Source: Chaetoderma sp. LZ-2023a | Taxonomy: Eukaryota; Mollusca; Caudofoveata; Chaetodermatida; Chaetodermatidae | DNA: 64,000 nucleotides | NCBI GenBank assembly: GCA_034401795.1 | Contig: CM067370.1 | Coordinates: 102,924,028 to 102,988,027 of the forward strand | Direction of reading: 5' to 3' | Shown here: in pieces, positions 12,640-26,587 of the stretch | How the letters are laid out: each line of letters starts with the position of its first letter | Position numbering within the stretch: position 1 is the first letter of the stretch | The notes under the pieces: model-generated | Told to the model about the DNA's origin: nothing | The model's input: only the letters and a program-made list of their open reading frames with translations | Database searches by the model: none | Made by a program: the position numbers and the translations under genes

Positions 12640-12985
12640 CTTATGAAGTGTCAAAGCGATCCGTTAAATGGTCAAGGATCACCCGGAAACCAATTTTCAA
12701 GATGGCCGCCACTAAATGGCGGCCATATTGGATTTCGGATTATCGTAAATTTCGATAAGTTTCTTCACCAGACATATTCCAACGACCCTATGAAGTGATC
12801 CAATAAATGATAATGGAGATATAATCCAGAAACCAACTTTCAAGATAGCGGCCATCTTGGAGTTTGGATCATCGTCAATTTCGATAGGTTTCTTCTCCAG
12901 ACGTAGTCCAACGACCCTATGAAGTTTCAAAGTAATCTGATAAACGGTAACGGAGTTATCATCCGGAAACCACTCTGCCGCACGC
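12640..12985. repeat. ~140-bp tandem units, relatives of the 2440-3190 array
   Basis: Contains GGAAACCAATTTTCAAGATGG, TTGGATTTCGGAT, CAATTTCGATAGGTTTCTTC and GATAAACGGTAACGGAGTTA in the same orientation as at 2440-3190. Landmark spacing is about 139 bp. It ends in a CACGCACGCCCGCCCGC run, much as the first array ends near 3190. Confidence 0.85.
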
Positions 12986-14993
12986 ACGCCCGCCCGCATG
13001 CCCGACTGACCACCCGGATGGACGGCGCCATTACATATAAAAAAGTGTTGCTGTATTTAGAAAAATAGGTAATGCATTTATCGAAGCAGCATAGTATAAT
13101 TTAAGCATTGCGCAGTTTAAAATATATAACCATTTAACTTAATAACGAAAAAGAAAGTGTTTAACAACGGCGCTCGCCGTATTATAATTCTATACAGTAC
13201 GATGAGGTTTAGCTTACCAAATGCGCCTATTTGCAATCGGCACTTAAAGAAATAAAATAACTATGTTACAATAAAAAGTGTACCTCTTAGTCATCAGCGC
13301 GGTATTAGAAAAAGCACAATTGTTGGTGCCTGTTAGTCATCTGCGTAATGTTCGGTTTACGGCACAGTAGTTGTTGTCGCCTCCTAGTCATTGACGCAAA
13401 ATAAGATCACAAAAGGTTATTATGCAGTCCAATTTGCTGTAGTGAATGAAGCACGCAGAATCTTTGGTGCAGAAGTGAAGATGCCTCTATTAATGAAGAG
13501 GCTGGTTTTATAATAGTCATGGCACAAAACGATCAACGCCTCTTAGCTCAGTAGTGGCGCTGAAAGCAATGTTCACACTAAGAACAGTAGTCAAACAGTG
13601 AAAAAGGCACTAAGGCACTGATTACCTGCAACTTTCTAGTTCCCACATTTTGGCATGGTATAGCAGGTATACCTTCGGACAGATATCCGAAGGCAAACTC
13701 TTGATGCGGCTCACTCTCAAAGACGGTGAAGAAGAACGATTGCGGTTGCAGATGTCCACTAAATAGTTATATTAATTTAAACAGTATGACAAAAAGATCC
13801 ATACTGTAGCGGAAGTTGAAAGCCGCACTGTAGCAATGAAGGGCTACAGTTGACTGTTAAATAATGATGCATGTGCATCTTCCGTGTACACAGTACATGA
13901 TGCACTGCATAGCTCATGTGGCACACCAGGCAAAGTCCCACTAGACTGTGGTTTAAAAGTTAAATGTTATACACAATACATTGCTTGGAGTTTGATTACC
14001 ACTTTTCGGTGTGGTTCGGCAGATCTGACGTGTTTTTTGGGTTTTTTAGATCTGACAAGTTGTCCACCAAGAATCACTACTCGTTCCACATAGTACGAAT
14101 TCTTTACATCGGGGACGCAAGGCCCATCTGCAGGAAAACTCCTCTGATGTTGTTGGAAGTGCGGGTTCCTTCTTTTAGATTTATTTATTTGCCCTCGGAT
14201 TATCCTCTCGAGAGCATACAAAAACTTAGATGCAGATGTGGCGGTTGTGTGCCAGAGACTAAGAGTTGAAATCCGAGAGGCACCCCTGCGGTTGTATGGT
14301 AACCACAGTCAGTAAGCAGTTACACACGTATTGTACTGCTCTGGCGACACAACCTACCACCTTCTCTCTCGTCGAAGTGTGGGTCTCGATTCTCAGTTCT
14401 TCGCTCGTTTTATACTCATGACATTGTTGCGAGAACGCTCAGCCAATCAACGTGTGATCTGTGGCCAATCAGCGTGCGAGCTGGAAGGGCAAGGACATTA
14501 TCACGTGATAAACATCCTCCCCATTCAATTAGTACATAGACGTGCTTTTGACGTTTTCGATATTTTGAGCATAATTTAAGGAGAAAAATAAGGATAACTC
14601 GGCCATTTCTGAACCGATTTTAAAATGGTTTACAGTTGAATTGCTCGTTTCATTCCGGTCATGATAGGTACCAAGAACGACGAGGATAGCATAATCTAAA
14701 GAAATTACCATACCAACTTGGTACATTTTAGTATGCATTCTCTCCCAACGCTGACACGTGTTGTCATGGAAGCTCTGACATGCGCGCATGTGCTCTACGC
14801 GATCTCGGACCTAGCCATTTTAGAAACCTCTTATATGGCTTTATAAATGCATACTATCCTACTAAGGGGTGTGGGGTGTGTGCTCAGAACGTATTCGGGA
14901 CAGCTGTCCCGTACCCAGCTGAGCTGAGACGGTGCATACCTCTCCGGCCGATCCGTGCTACAAAATCAACTTCAGGACATTTCTGTGAGACTA

Positions 14994-17470
14994 CTAGGAT
15001 GTGCTACGTAAGTGCCAAGTCTTCTTTGAGCGCAACCATATGCCGTTCCAACTTTGTTTTGTCTTTGCAGTAGATTTAAATGTGGGATGATTCCTCTTCT
15101 TCATTCTAGACCAAATACTGATTTCCCCAGTTATTTGTTCAGCCACAAAAGTTTTGTACAGGGCTTCTCCAATGAGCATGTCATTCAATATATCTGTCTC
15201 TGCTTTGTCAGACAATACTGCTTTTGATATCAAATTGTAGACTGATTGTGAATCATCAAAGCTGACATCAAAGGTCTCAAGAATGCCATTCAACTTACTA
15301 ACGTTGAACAGAATCTGAGCATTCGTCGTACCAGTGAGTTGATAATGATGTGTTTTCGCATAGTTCGTGACATTATTCGACAAGCTAAATTCATCACATA
15401 TCCTGTTCAACTCAAGGGCAACTATACCAAATCTATACAGGGCTGCCTTGATAAAAAGAAAGCTTTAACCCCCACCCAAAACTTTCATTGCCCGGGTTTC
15501 CTGCTCGATGCCATGATCTGGGCCAATACCACTCAATGTTGCAATACTTTTATTGACTGAAAACTTTCCTCCTAAATACTGCCATGAATCTGGTTACTTC
15601 TCTTTTAACTGATGCATTTGTGATAAGTACTCTGAGACGGGCATAGTTGTGAATGTCAGATCAAGTGCAGCAATGTGCAAGTTCCAATTGCCTTGCCGTG
15701 TAGCACGTGTGAAGAGAATTAATATCTCTAAAATATGGCCATGAAGTTTCTGTGCTTGGTGTGTCAAGGAATTATCATGGTTTTCCAAATTGTTGACGAT
15801 TTCAGCTTCATAAAGATCATTAATCAGTTCAGCATTGGTATGCCAAAGTGTAGAATCAGCTGAACTCTGATTTTTAAAGTTCAGTAGGTGTACTGATACA
15901 AGCGACCTTAGTTTGCCAGCAACATCAGGGTATTTGACTAAAATTACTTGATGTATTGTTTATGCAAGGCAAGAAAGAGGGCATGTATGCATGTTCGAGC
16001 TATATTTTACGAATTTGGTTTTAATGTTTTTTGTAAGAAACCAGATATAATCCCATATCCGGTAAATGTCCACATCAACTGTATCTGAAACAAATGCCGG
16101 ATAATTAGGGTTTGGAGAGTCAGGCTTTACACACATCATTGTTGGTGGGAATGGGTCATGTTTGAGTAACTTGGTCTGATCACGTTCTATACTAAGCATA
16201 TCACCGGTGGTTGTTGTAGTCATTGTTTGATATACAATTTGTGATCTGCCATCAAATTCTTCTTTGCCAACTGAAGTAAAGTCACACTTGGCAATGGTGA
16301 AGTACACTGGAATATCCTGCTATATCAATGGTAGTACATAAACACCATTATTTTCACTCATCATCTTGAAAACATAATTTGCTATATCTGTTGCTGTCTT
16401 AAGCACCTTCTCATCATCAATACATAAATTTAATGTAGCTAACGTGTTCACACTGTCCTTACTTCTGGTCTTCTTATGACATAAAACCCCTAATCCAACG
16501 ACAAATGGGGTTTCTTTTGTTTGATAGAAGCTTTTCGTGCTATTGGATCTGGGTGCATAGTTTAATTGGCGATTGGCGTTTGTACTATGATTTGTGTAAT
16601 ATTGTCAACTGCCTGGCCAACTGGTCAATATGAGAGCATCTTTTCTCTGTCTCCAATCCGATGCTTGGTCCAGAATTATTCAACTTCATCGGGGTTTTCA
16701 ATAAATCATGTGATTGGTAGTCATGGAGGGAATTAGTGAACTACCAGGGGTTGCTTTTACCTATATCGCTCCGGACTAACTTGTCTGCTCTAAAAAAGGA
16801 GATCGACATCATCACTTATCCAGTGCCGAGTCAACAATGTCATCCTTAGTCTTTGTAGAGTAGATCTTTTCCTGATTCGTTTGGACGCTTTGGCTTAATG
16901 AATCCAATGTCTGGTATGCTTTCACTAATAAGTTTTTTCAAATAGCGCTTGTAATTAGAAACAATATTATTATGCTGATTGTCTTGCATCAGATTGATGT
17001 ATGTTGTATTGATGTTGTTCATGTCCATAGAGGTATCAGTGAGATACAATAACTTACACTGAATCGCTCTCAGGATTTCAATGTCAGTGATAACTTGGGA
17101 AGTTTGGTCTATGTCCATAGTTTCCAGGTCGTCCCATGCTTTTTCTACACTTCATTGGGTATATATCCAGCACCCTTGATGATATTGAACATCATTTGCT
17201 ACTGGGTCAGAAGGATCTGAAAGCGTATTTAATCGGATTAAGAAACTCTTCTCAATAAGCTTCTGCGCAAATTCGAGTATCTTTATTCTTTTTTCCTTTC
17301 TGATGACTGTGCAACCGACCACCTGGCTTCTGGAAAACAATGCAGAGATCCGATTCATATGGAGACGACACTGATCGAAGTTGTTTGTGTGATATCTCTG
17401 TATTGCTGCCCGTGGATGCTGACACATTAGGTGTTTGTGAACAAGAGGGTCGACCTTGTTTCAGTGTAAC
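14994..17470 (-). pseudogene. decayed member of a large multicopy invertebrate protein family of unknown function
   Basis: Seen, reading minus from 17470: LCIVFQKPGGRLH and VANDVQYHQGCW (an N-terminal Cys/His segment), NDINTTYINLM-like and NYKRYLKKLISESI (about 17040-16880), a middle segment, then DSTFWHTNAELINDLYEAEI (about 15850), FTRATRQGNWNLHIAALD and EYLSQMHQLKEK (15790-15594), FSVNKSIATLSGIGPDHGIE with GPDHGIEQE at 15501-15524, RFGIVALELNRICDEF, KTHHYQLTG, and GEISIWSRMKKRNHPTFKS near 15000. From memory, the same ordered blocks occur in very large families of uncharacterised proteins of corals, molluscs and echinoderms; this needs a database search. There are at least five frameshifts or stops. 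No enzymatic motif is certain. The high copy number of the family suggests a mobile origin, but that is inference. Confidence 0.6.
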
Positions 17471-18925
17471 GAAGGACGCATTATATATATTGGCTGGTTG
17501 CCTTCTTGTACCTTTTGGTGGAGTGTTTTATGTTCCTCTCGTTCACTATACCACTGTAACAATCATTATGATAAAATGCATTGTATTCTAATAGTGTCGA
17601 TAGTTAATGAACTCAATCGTGTAACATTGGCATCTCCGAGGCTTGCATATTCGCTGATAAAAGTCAATTATTTCTTTTGAGGATTCTGGCTTAGGATCTT
17701 GCGAGCAGGTTCATGAGTCTGACTTTTGGCAAACAACACATAACGAGAAATTTATTTCAAACCGCGCTCTTTTGGGCGTGGATCCAGCTTCATCAGGGAC
17801 AAAAAACAGAAAACGTGATTAACTTAAATATTTAAAAAAAAAATAAAGAACAATTATTCCAGCGAATGACGAGTCTCGCCCCCCACCCATTTTAGATGGC
17901 ATTATCATTGACATTTTAACCCCAAATTAACTACATTCCTTTGGGACCATAAGGACCACACGTCATGCAAGGTTGATTGATATCCCTGAAGCACAACCTG
18001 AGCTATCATGCCCTGACACACGCGCGTAAAGGGTCATTGCAATAGTCTCACGACACTTCGTGGGCGAGACTGAACACCAATAGTAGAAACTAGAGTAAAA
18101 ATATTAGGTTTTTGGAAGCTCCCCGCTTGAATAACTGTCTCTTTTATTGAGCGGGTTATTCCAGTGTGACACTTTTTAAAACATTTTCTTCTTGGCATAT
18201 TTATGATTTTAAGACTTCTACATAAGCGATCTCTGGTTATCATACCAGTACTTAGTATCAGAGGACCAGAGAACTGTTATTTTTGTAACCGGATTTGATC
18301 ATCAATGACTTATAATTCGTGAATTCTAGATTCCGATTCAGCACCCAAAATTGCGTAGGGGTCAATTGTTTCCCGCAATTTGGAGATATTTTATATTCTG
18401 ACCATATTTGGGCATGCGCAAATATTTTAACATGACCAAATATGGTATAAACTTAGAAAACAATGCCAAACATATTGGTGGCATTACTTAGATACCAAAT
18501 ATGCAGAATCAAACAAGAAACTGCTTTAGGCAGTTAATGCACACAAGATTACAATTGCCCCCTCATTAAAATTCGAAAATTTCTGGATAGGCCGAAAAGC
18601 TGCGCAAAATATGTAAATTTTTCTAATGTAACCAAAATGAGAGAGTGAATGTCTGCAATATCTGGTCATTCTTGTTGTAATGAAAACATTATAATTCCGC
18701 TTGAAGTGAATTGTTTAATAAAACCATCGCAAATACGAGGATTTTCAGCAGAAGAAAATGTGTGACATTACTTCCGCATCCACATACGCAATGCATAGGC
18801 AGTAATTGGTAATACATGAATGATTTTGATGGTACTACAATGGTATTGTAGTTTATGGAAATATGTGGAAACCGCTAAATACCCGTTGCAAATTCACATA
18901 GCAATAGGCCTACAAACATTAAATT
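17471..18925. other. no gene seen
   Basis: A/T-rich sequence. It holds two perfect CArG boxes (18402-18411 and 18436-18445) and a G/C-poor stretch with unremarkable short frames. Confidence 0.4.
18402..18445. promoter_or_regulatory. inverted pair of CArG-box sequences
   Basis: CCATATTTGG at 18402-18411 and its exact reverse complement CCAAATATGG at 18436-18445, each preceded by GA. They match the SRF consensus CC(A/T)6GG. There is no nearby gene, so a regulatory role is speculation; a small inverted repeat is the simpler reading. Confidence 0.3.
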
Positions 18926-21409
<2,484 letters not shown>

Positions 21410-23330
21410 TTACACGACCATTGGTACTCTGTCATAGTTTTTAAGTACCGAGAATATTCGAGCCGAGAGTCTGCTGAACAGGCTGCTTCCCTGTCCACCA
21501 CCAGCGGGTGTGTGTGGGGGGGGGGGGGTGTTTACTGTGGTGCAGGATGCCACCTCCTCTATAGCAATGGACTCTCTCATATCTGAAGATTGGCAGTCAA
21601 CAGACGACGAGTGGAGTGTGAACTGGACAGGACCGGTGATGTCCGAACTTGGTGCATAGACTAGAGATGGGAGTTGGAGTAGGGGTGGGGGTGCTATAGG
21701 ATGGTGTGCACCTTGGCATGGGATTGGTCTCGCGATCTGCAGTTGTGGAGAGGTACACCGAGTTGTGCAGTTTTTCTGTTCTTCAAAACAAGCCAAGACC
21801 TCATCAAGCCTCTTCACTTTCATGCTATTTATTACATGTTCCACCCCACAAGAAGCATGGCCCGGGGCAGCCTCAGCTTCCGCTTGTGGTAACTCTATAA
21901 TTGGGGTAATAGCATGAAGTGGGTGGGAATGGGAAGAGGTCGGTGGAACAACCTTTCCGTCCTTCCCCTTGGACAGCACAAACGAGAAAGTCTTCAGATA
22001 TGACTTCCCATATGTTGTAGACCTGGCCTGAGGAGGGAGAGGGCGAGTACGTATCTCGCCATCATCCTCAGCATTAGTCATATGTGCATCGCACTCCTGA
22101 CTTGGTAGGAGAGGGGTCGAACTGGCACCGCGGTACTCGGGACTAATGTCGGGAATACTTGTTTCCGTAGGAACATCTATCTGGGTAGCGGTGTCACGTG
22201 GAATGCCCAGCCCGAGCTCTGGCACTGGGTCGTCACTGACACAAGGTTTAAGTCGATTGAAGTGGATGACTGAGGTCAGGCCATCCGAGGCGCGGATGTG
22301 GTAGGTCACGTCCGACTTCTTACCTACTACCACATAGGGGCCTTTCCACTGGTAACTCAGTTTACTCGGCACGTTTGCAGAATACCGTGAATCGTGAACC
22401 CAAACCATCTTTCCCACCTCATACGGGTCTCCATGCACTCGCCGGTCATGTTACATTTTCTGATGCCGGTCTGCAGTGGATAAAGTTGCTCTCACCAGCT
22501 CATGGGTCTGTTCTATCTGCTGCCGCATGAGCTCTAGGTAGAGAGATGGTGAATTTTCCTCTCCCGGAATCCTAGGCATGGCCAGATCCAGGGGTAAGGC
22601 TAATTCACGGCCTAACATTAACCGAGCAGGGGTATAACCCGTGCTGGAATGTATTGAAATGCGGTATGCCATGAGCACATATGGGAGTCATAAATCACAA
22701 TCTCGACAATCAAGGCATTTCTGTGAGAGTATGATTAAATCTCTCCACCATCCCGTCACTCCGTGGATGATACGGGGTGGTGCGCATTTTGGTGATATGA
22801 AAGAATTTGCAGAGCTCGGAGATCAGCCGGCTCTCAAAATTACTTCCTTGGTCAGGTGCAGCTCAGAGGGCATACCGAATTGGCAGAACACATTGCTTGT
22901 CAGAACCGCTGCTATTGTGGATGCCTCTTGGTCCGGCAAAGCAAATGCCTCTACCCACTTCCTAAAATAATCTTGCAATACGAGGGTGTGTTTGTTTCCT
23001 TCATCTGTCGTATTCAAGTGTCCGAGCACATCAGTAGCCATTCGCTCCCATGGTGCACCAACAATTTTAATTTGTAGAGGTGTGGAATAGTGCTGGCCAA
23101 CAGCGCGTCTTTGACATGGGACACATTTGGTGACCCATGCCTTCACACTATTGCGTATCCCGATCCAGTGTTATCTCTGTTTTATCCATATGAGGGTTCG
23201 TTCAACAGCTAGGTGTCCAGTGGTATCATGAAGTTGTTGCAAAATAGTTTCTCGATAATGCTCCGGGATAACTATGCAGTTATTAATGTAGAGAACGTTG
23301 TTAAGAATGTGGCATTCTCAAAACCGCTGA
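21410..23330 (-). pseudogene. Gypsy integrase with GPY/F C-terminal domain
   Basis: Seen in order on minus: a zinc-binding segment LHDTTGHLAVERTLIW then KCVPCQRR (H-x4-H ... C-x2-C), the core with ATDVLGHLNT (first Asp), LVLQDYFRKWVEAF (second Asp) and TTPYHPRSDGMVERFNHTL (catalytic Glu), then AYRISIHSSTGYTPARLMLG and finally LSYQWKGPYVVVGKKSDVTY, a GPY/F block followed by HFNRLKP. Known: this is the full DDE integrase architecture. A frameshift separates 23146-22823 from the next frame, and stops lie near 22700 and 22450. The last frame (22438-21410) continues for 250 codons of low-complexity Pro/Ser tail, longer than usual. Confidence 0.9.
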
Positions 23331-24330
23331 TAGTAGTATTTTGCCGTTGTGGATAGTGGTGTAACAGATTCCCTAGGAGGATGTACCACCTCCTGGATCC
23401 ACGCGTATATGTTTCGTGTTTGCGCGTCTGTTGCTTGTTCATGAGTGACAGTCTCCGTGTTCCACTCTGTGCACCACAATTCGGGGAACACCGGAGATGG
23501 CTGTGTAGTATGTGTCACGGTGGTGGCCACTTCTTGTTCATCATCGAGCCTGATTCTGCTCAAGGCGTCTGCATTTCCATGCAGTTTGCCGGGTCTATGA
23601 ACAATGCTGAAGTTGAAGGCATGCATGATTCCTGCGACCTTGCTACCCGGCCCTCTGGAATTTTTAGACTTCTGAGCCAGCATAGTGAGGCGTGATCTGT
23701 ACGGAGGGTAAATGTGCGCCCATACAGAAAGTGTTTGTAATACTTGACGAAATGGACCACCGCTAACAATTCTCTCTTTGTGGTCGCATAGCGTTTCTCT
23801 GTCTTGTTTAGAGTATGCGAACCATAACCCAATACCTGCTCCATTCCATCTTCTGTGACCTGAAATAGAACTGCGCCAATGGCATAAGCCGATGCATCAG
23901 TGTCTAAGATAAACTCGAGGTTAGGGTTGGGATGAGCAAGAATTGGTGCGGTCGTCAAGAGTTCCTTCAGCGCCCTGAAGGAATCTTCACACTCACTTGT
24001 CCACTCGAATGGTCGATCCTTTTCGTTGATCCTGAAGAAGGGTGATGCAATCTCATGGAAATGATGGATATATCGATGATAGTATTGGCAGAGACCGGGG
24101 AGACTCCGGGTGTCCCTGACTGAGGTGGGCATCTGCCATTCCACTACCACTTTTGTTTTTGAAGGCTGCGTAGCCACTCCATCGCCAGATATGACGTGTC
24201 CCAGGAACTCGACGCTCTGTCTGAAAAGATAACATTTCTTCGGTTTGAGCTTTAAGTTGGCTGTTTTGAAATCGCATAAGAACTTTGTCCAGGTTAGACA
24301 AAGTCTGGTCAAACGAGGGACCAACGCCAA
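23318..24330 (-). pseudogene. Gypsy RT thumb, RNase H and connection
   Basis: Seen: CYLFRQSVEFLGHVISGDGV (RT thumb), then FEWTSECEDSFRALKELLTT and FILDTDASAYAIGAVLFQV, the RNase H start with its first acidic residue. Next come EKRYATTKRELLAVVHFVKY with the catalytic Glu and FTLRTDHASL with the third Asp. After a frameshift near 23640 the connection reads FNFSIVHRPGKLHGNADALS, the usual end of RNase H. All of this is diagnostic for Ty3/Gypsy. RNase H removes the RNA strand during cDNA synthesis. The two frames 24330-23560 and 23683-23318 are parts of one ancestral frame. Confidence 0.92.
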
Positions 24331-24921
24331 TTACGTCATCGATGTAACACAGACAGATTTCCCATTGCAGGATAGTTAATACCTGCTCAATGAGACCCTC
24401 GAACGTTCCAGGGGAGTTGCACAAGGCATAGGGCATCTTGCGGAACTGGAAAAGACCGTCTCTACACACAAACATCGTCTTCTCCATGTCTGCCTCATCC
24501 TTGGCTACCTGCCAGTATCCACTAGCTAAATCAAGGATACAAAACCACTTGGCTCCAGACAAAGAATCTAAGGCCTGATCTATTCTTGGTAATAAATACG
24601 CATCTTTAACAATTAGATCATTAAGGCGGTGGTAGTCTAAACAAAGCCGCAAAGATCCGTTCTTTTTGCCTACTAGTACAATAGGACCAGCTAGGGGGAT
24701 GATGTTGGTGTGCTTCTGCTTCCTTGTGAATGGGAAGATCAGACGGGTCGGTTGTTTCCAGTGTCAATGGAGTGTCGCACGAGATGAGCTTCTCCGAGGT
24801 CCATGTCTCCGGCCGAGAAACTAACGAGATATTTGCATAGTAATTTCTGTATGTCTGTTTTGTGCGATTGCATCAACCCAACTGTGGCACGCAGATATAT
24901 GTCATGTATATGTTGTGGCAA
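24053..24921 (-). pseudogene. Gypsy reverse transcriptase, fingers and palm
   Basis: Seen: the linker YLRATVGLMQSHKTDIQKLL and DLGEAHLVRHSIDTGNNRP (24921-24739), then after a frameshift SLRLCLDYHRLNDLIVKDAY, ILDLASGYWQVAKDEADMEK (first catalytic Asp in LDLASGYWQ), FQFRKMPYALCNSPGTFEGL and CYIDDVIGVG with the catalytic YIDD. All three catalytic Asp are readable. The usual FGLxNAP appears as YALCNSP. The frame runs to 24053 but the true RT path leaves it near 24300, where the next frame takes over. Confidence 0.92.
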
Positions 24922-25105
24922 ATCATCAGAAGTTGTTGCTGGTGTAGGTGTAGTAGGGGGGTGTCTCCAGTGATATTACATCCACCAAATGGCCACAACG
25001 AACTCCTGCTTCAAGAGTTATTGTGTCTGCTGTGCCATTGAATACCCGGAAAGGTATATGATCCTTATTGGTGGTGTCCACGATCATACGGGGACTGGTG
25101 CATTG

Positions 25106-25726
25106 TTAGGCGAGTATGTACTCAGGGTCGGGTTCCAGCATGGCTATATGTGTGTTGTTTCCTAACTGTGCTGCGGTGGGCAATAGAATTTTCTCCTGTC
25201 CCGGCTCAACTGTGGCTGTTGATGCTAAGATCACCGCACATGTGTCGTACAGTGATGACTCTGATCCAAGAGGTATCCGTCGGCCGTGTATGTCTAGTTC
25301 CTGTTGTCTGCAGTGGATGACAGCTTCGCTGGCGCTGAGAAAATCAGAACCAAGCAGGGCATCATTTTGAATAGAGGCGATAACAACTCGCTGGATGAAT
25401 TGCATCTCCCCTATTTGTATCACAAGGTTTTCTGTACCAGCCACGGGAACATCGGCTCCCATAGCTGTTTGCAAAAATATGTTTGTAGATTTAAGGGGTG
25501 GCTTTTTATGAGGTAGGATGCTCTCATACAAGCGCTTGTTAAAGACGGTAATGGAGGCTCCAGTGTCAACAATGGCACTGGTGGAAATACCGCTAAACAG
25601 ACAAGCACACTTATATATCACTTTATGGTGTGCTTGTGGAAGAGTCTCCAATGATACCATCTGAGGGACTATTTTTGGTGGGCTATCATCCTGTATATAG
25701 TCGGCCTGTTTCCGGATAGCTTCCAT
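25106..25726 (-). pseudogene. Gypsy aspartic protease (retropepsin-like)
   Basis: Seen: a 206-codon open frame with the active-site block AIVDTGASITVFN (D-T-G-A) and, about 70 residues on, DALLGSDFLSASEAVI, the usual second conserved block (hhGxDFL). Known: retropepsins act as dimers, each monomer giving one Asp of the DTG motif, and process the Gag-Pol polyprotein. This is the best preserved domain of the element, and no internal stop was seen over it. It lies between gag (right) and RT (left) in the normal Gypsy order. Confidence 0.88.
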
Positions 25727-26488
25727 GAGTGAAGTTGGTGACTGAGTGTGGAAAGGGCCAACCCGTCGTCACTGCTGCTGTGATTGCTTAGGCGATGACG
25801 GAGATGGTGGTAGCAATGGTAGTGGTGTTGATGCAATTTCTGTGTATTTTGAGTTGGTGTAAACAGCAGTGTGGATATGATTGTCATGATCACGGATAAG
25901 GGCTACCTGTGTGAGCCACTTCTGATAATGCATCATGGGATGTTTAGTAGATGCACAGAAGAGGCAATGATGAGGCAGTATGTTGCTGTTCTTTGAGCAA
26001 CGCTTCCTCTTGCGGATCCATGATGCCAAATGTGTACTTCCATCCGAATCACTGCTGCTGCTGGATGTAGTTGATGATGCTGTAAGGACTTGTGAATTGC
26101 GAACCACCAAGGGACACTGGGTGTTAGGTGCCTTGGTGGTGGGTCATGTTACTTGTATAAACGTTGCTTCAGCGGAGGTGCTACAACCTACCACTGGCGT
26201 TTTACATAGGAAAGAAGGTTTGGTAGATGCGGAAATTGCAGGGTCAAAATTTCTGGGAGGGGGAGATGTCAGTGCTGCGGATGTGGGGTGCATCGTTTGT
26301 ACTGACATATAAAAAGCCGGGTACGTGTGTATGCATGATGCTGTAGGAGAATGAGTTGTAGTGATGGCCACCTGACGTGATTGTTCAGAGGCCGCAGTTG
26401 AGCCGGGTTGTGAAAATGAGCACCGAAGCAACTCTATAATCAGTGCCCTTGTTAGTTTGATGGTGTCTCAGGCTGCGGGGTTCATCAG

Positions 26489-26498
26489 TCAGCAGTCG

Positions 26499-26587
<89 letters not shown>

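Larger units (their letters stand above)
11180..14965. repeat. long interspersed repeat, copy A
   Basis: Collinear with copy B at 30808-33427. Shared ordered blocks: AGTTTAATATAAACTAA, AAAGTGCCTC..CATCACAGGAAAATGCCT, ACTGGTTTACGT, GGCTCACTCTCAA..GACGGTGA, GGCAAAGTCCCACTAGACTG, TCCACCAAGAATCAC, ATTTTAAAATGG, GTACCAAGAACGACGAG, GCATACTATCCTACT and CGATCCGTGCTACAA, where both copies end. Copy A carries about 1 kb extra (around 12190-13270) that includes 150-bp repeat units. The only notable frame is a 40-codon membrane ORF (11486-11608). The element class is unknown. It could be a giant LTR, a leader region or a non-autonomous element. Confidence 0.75.

Noticed and set aside
14331..14579. 82-codon + frame in repeat A
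   Set aside because: Copy B does not preserve it.
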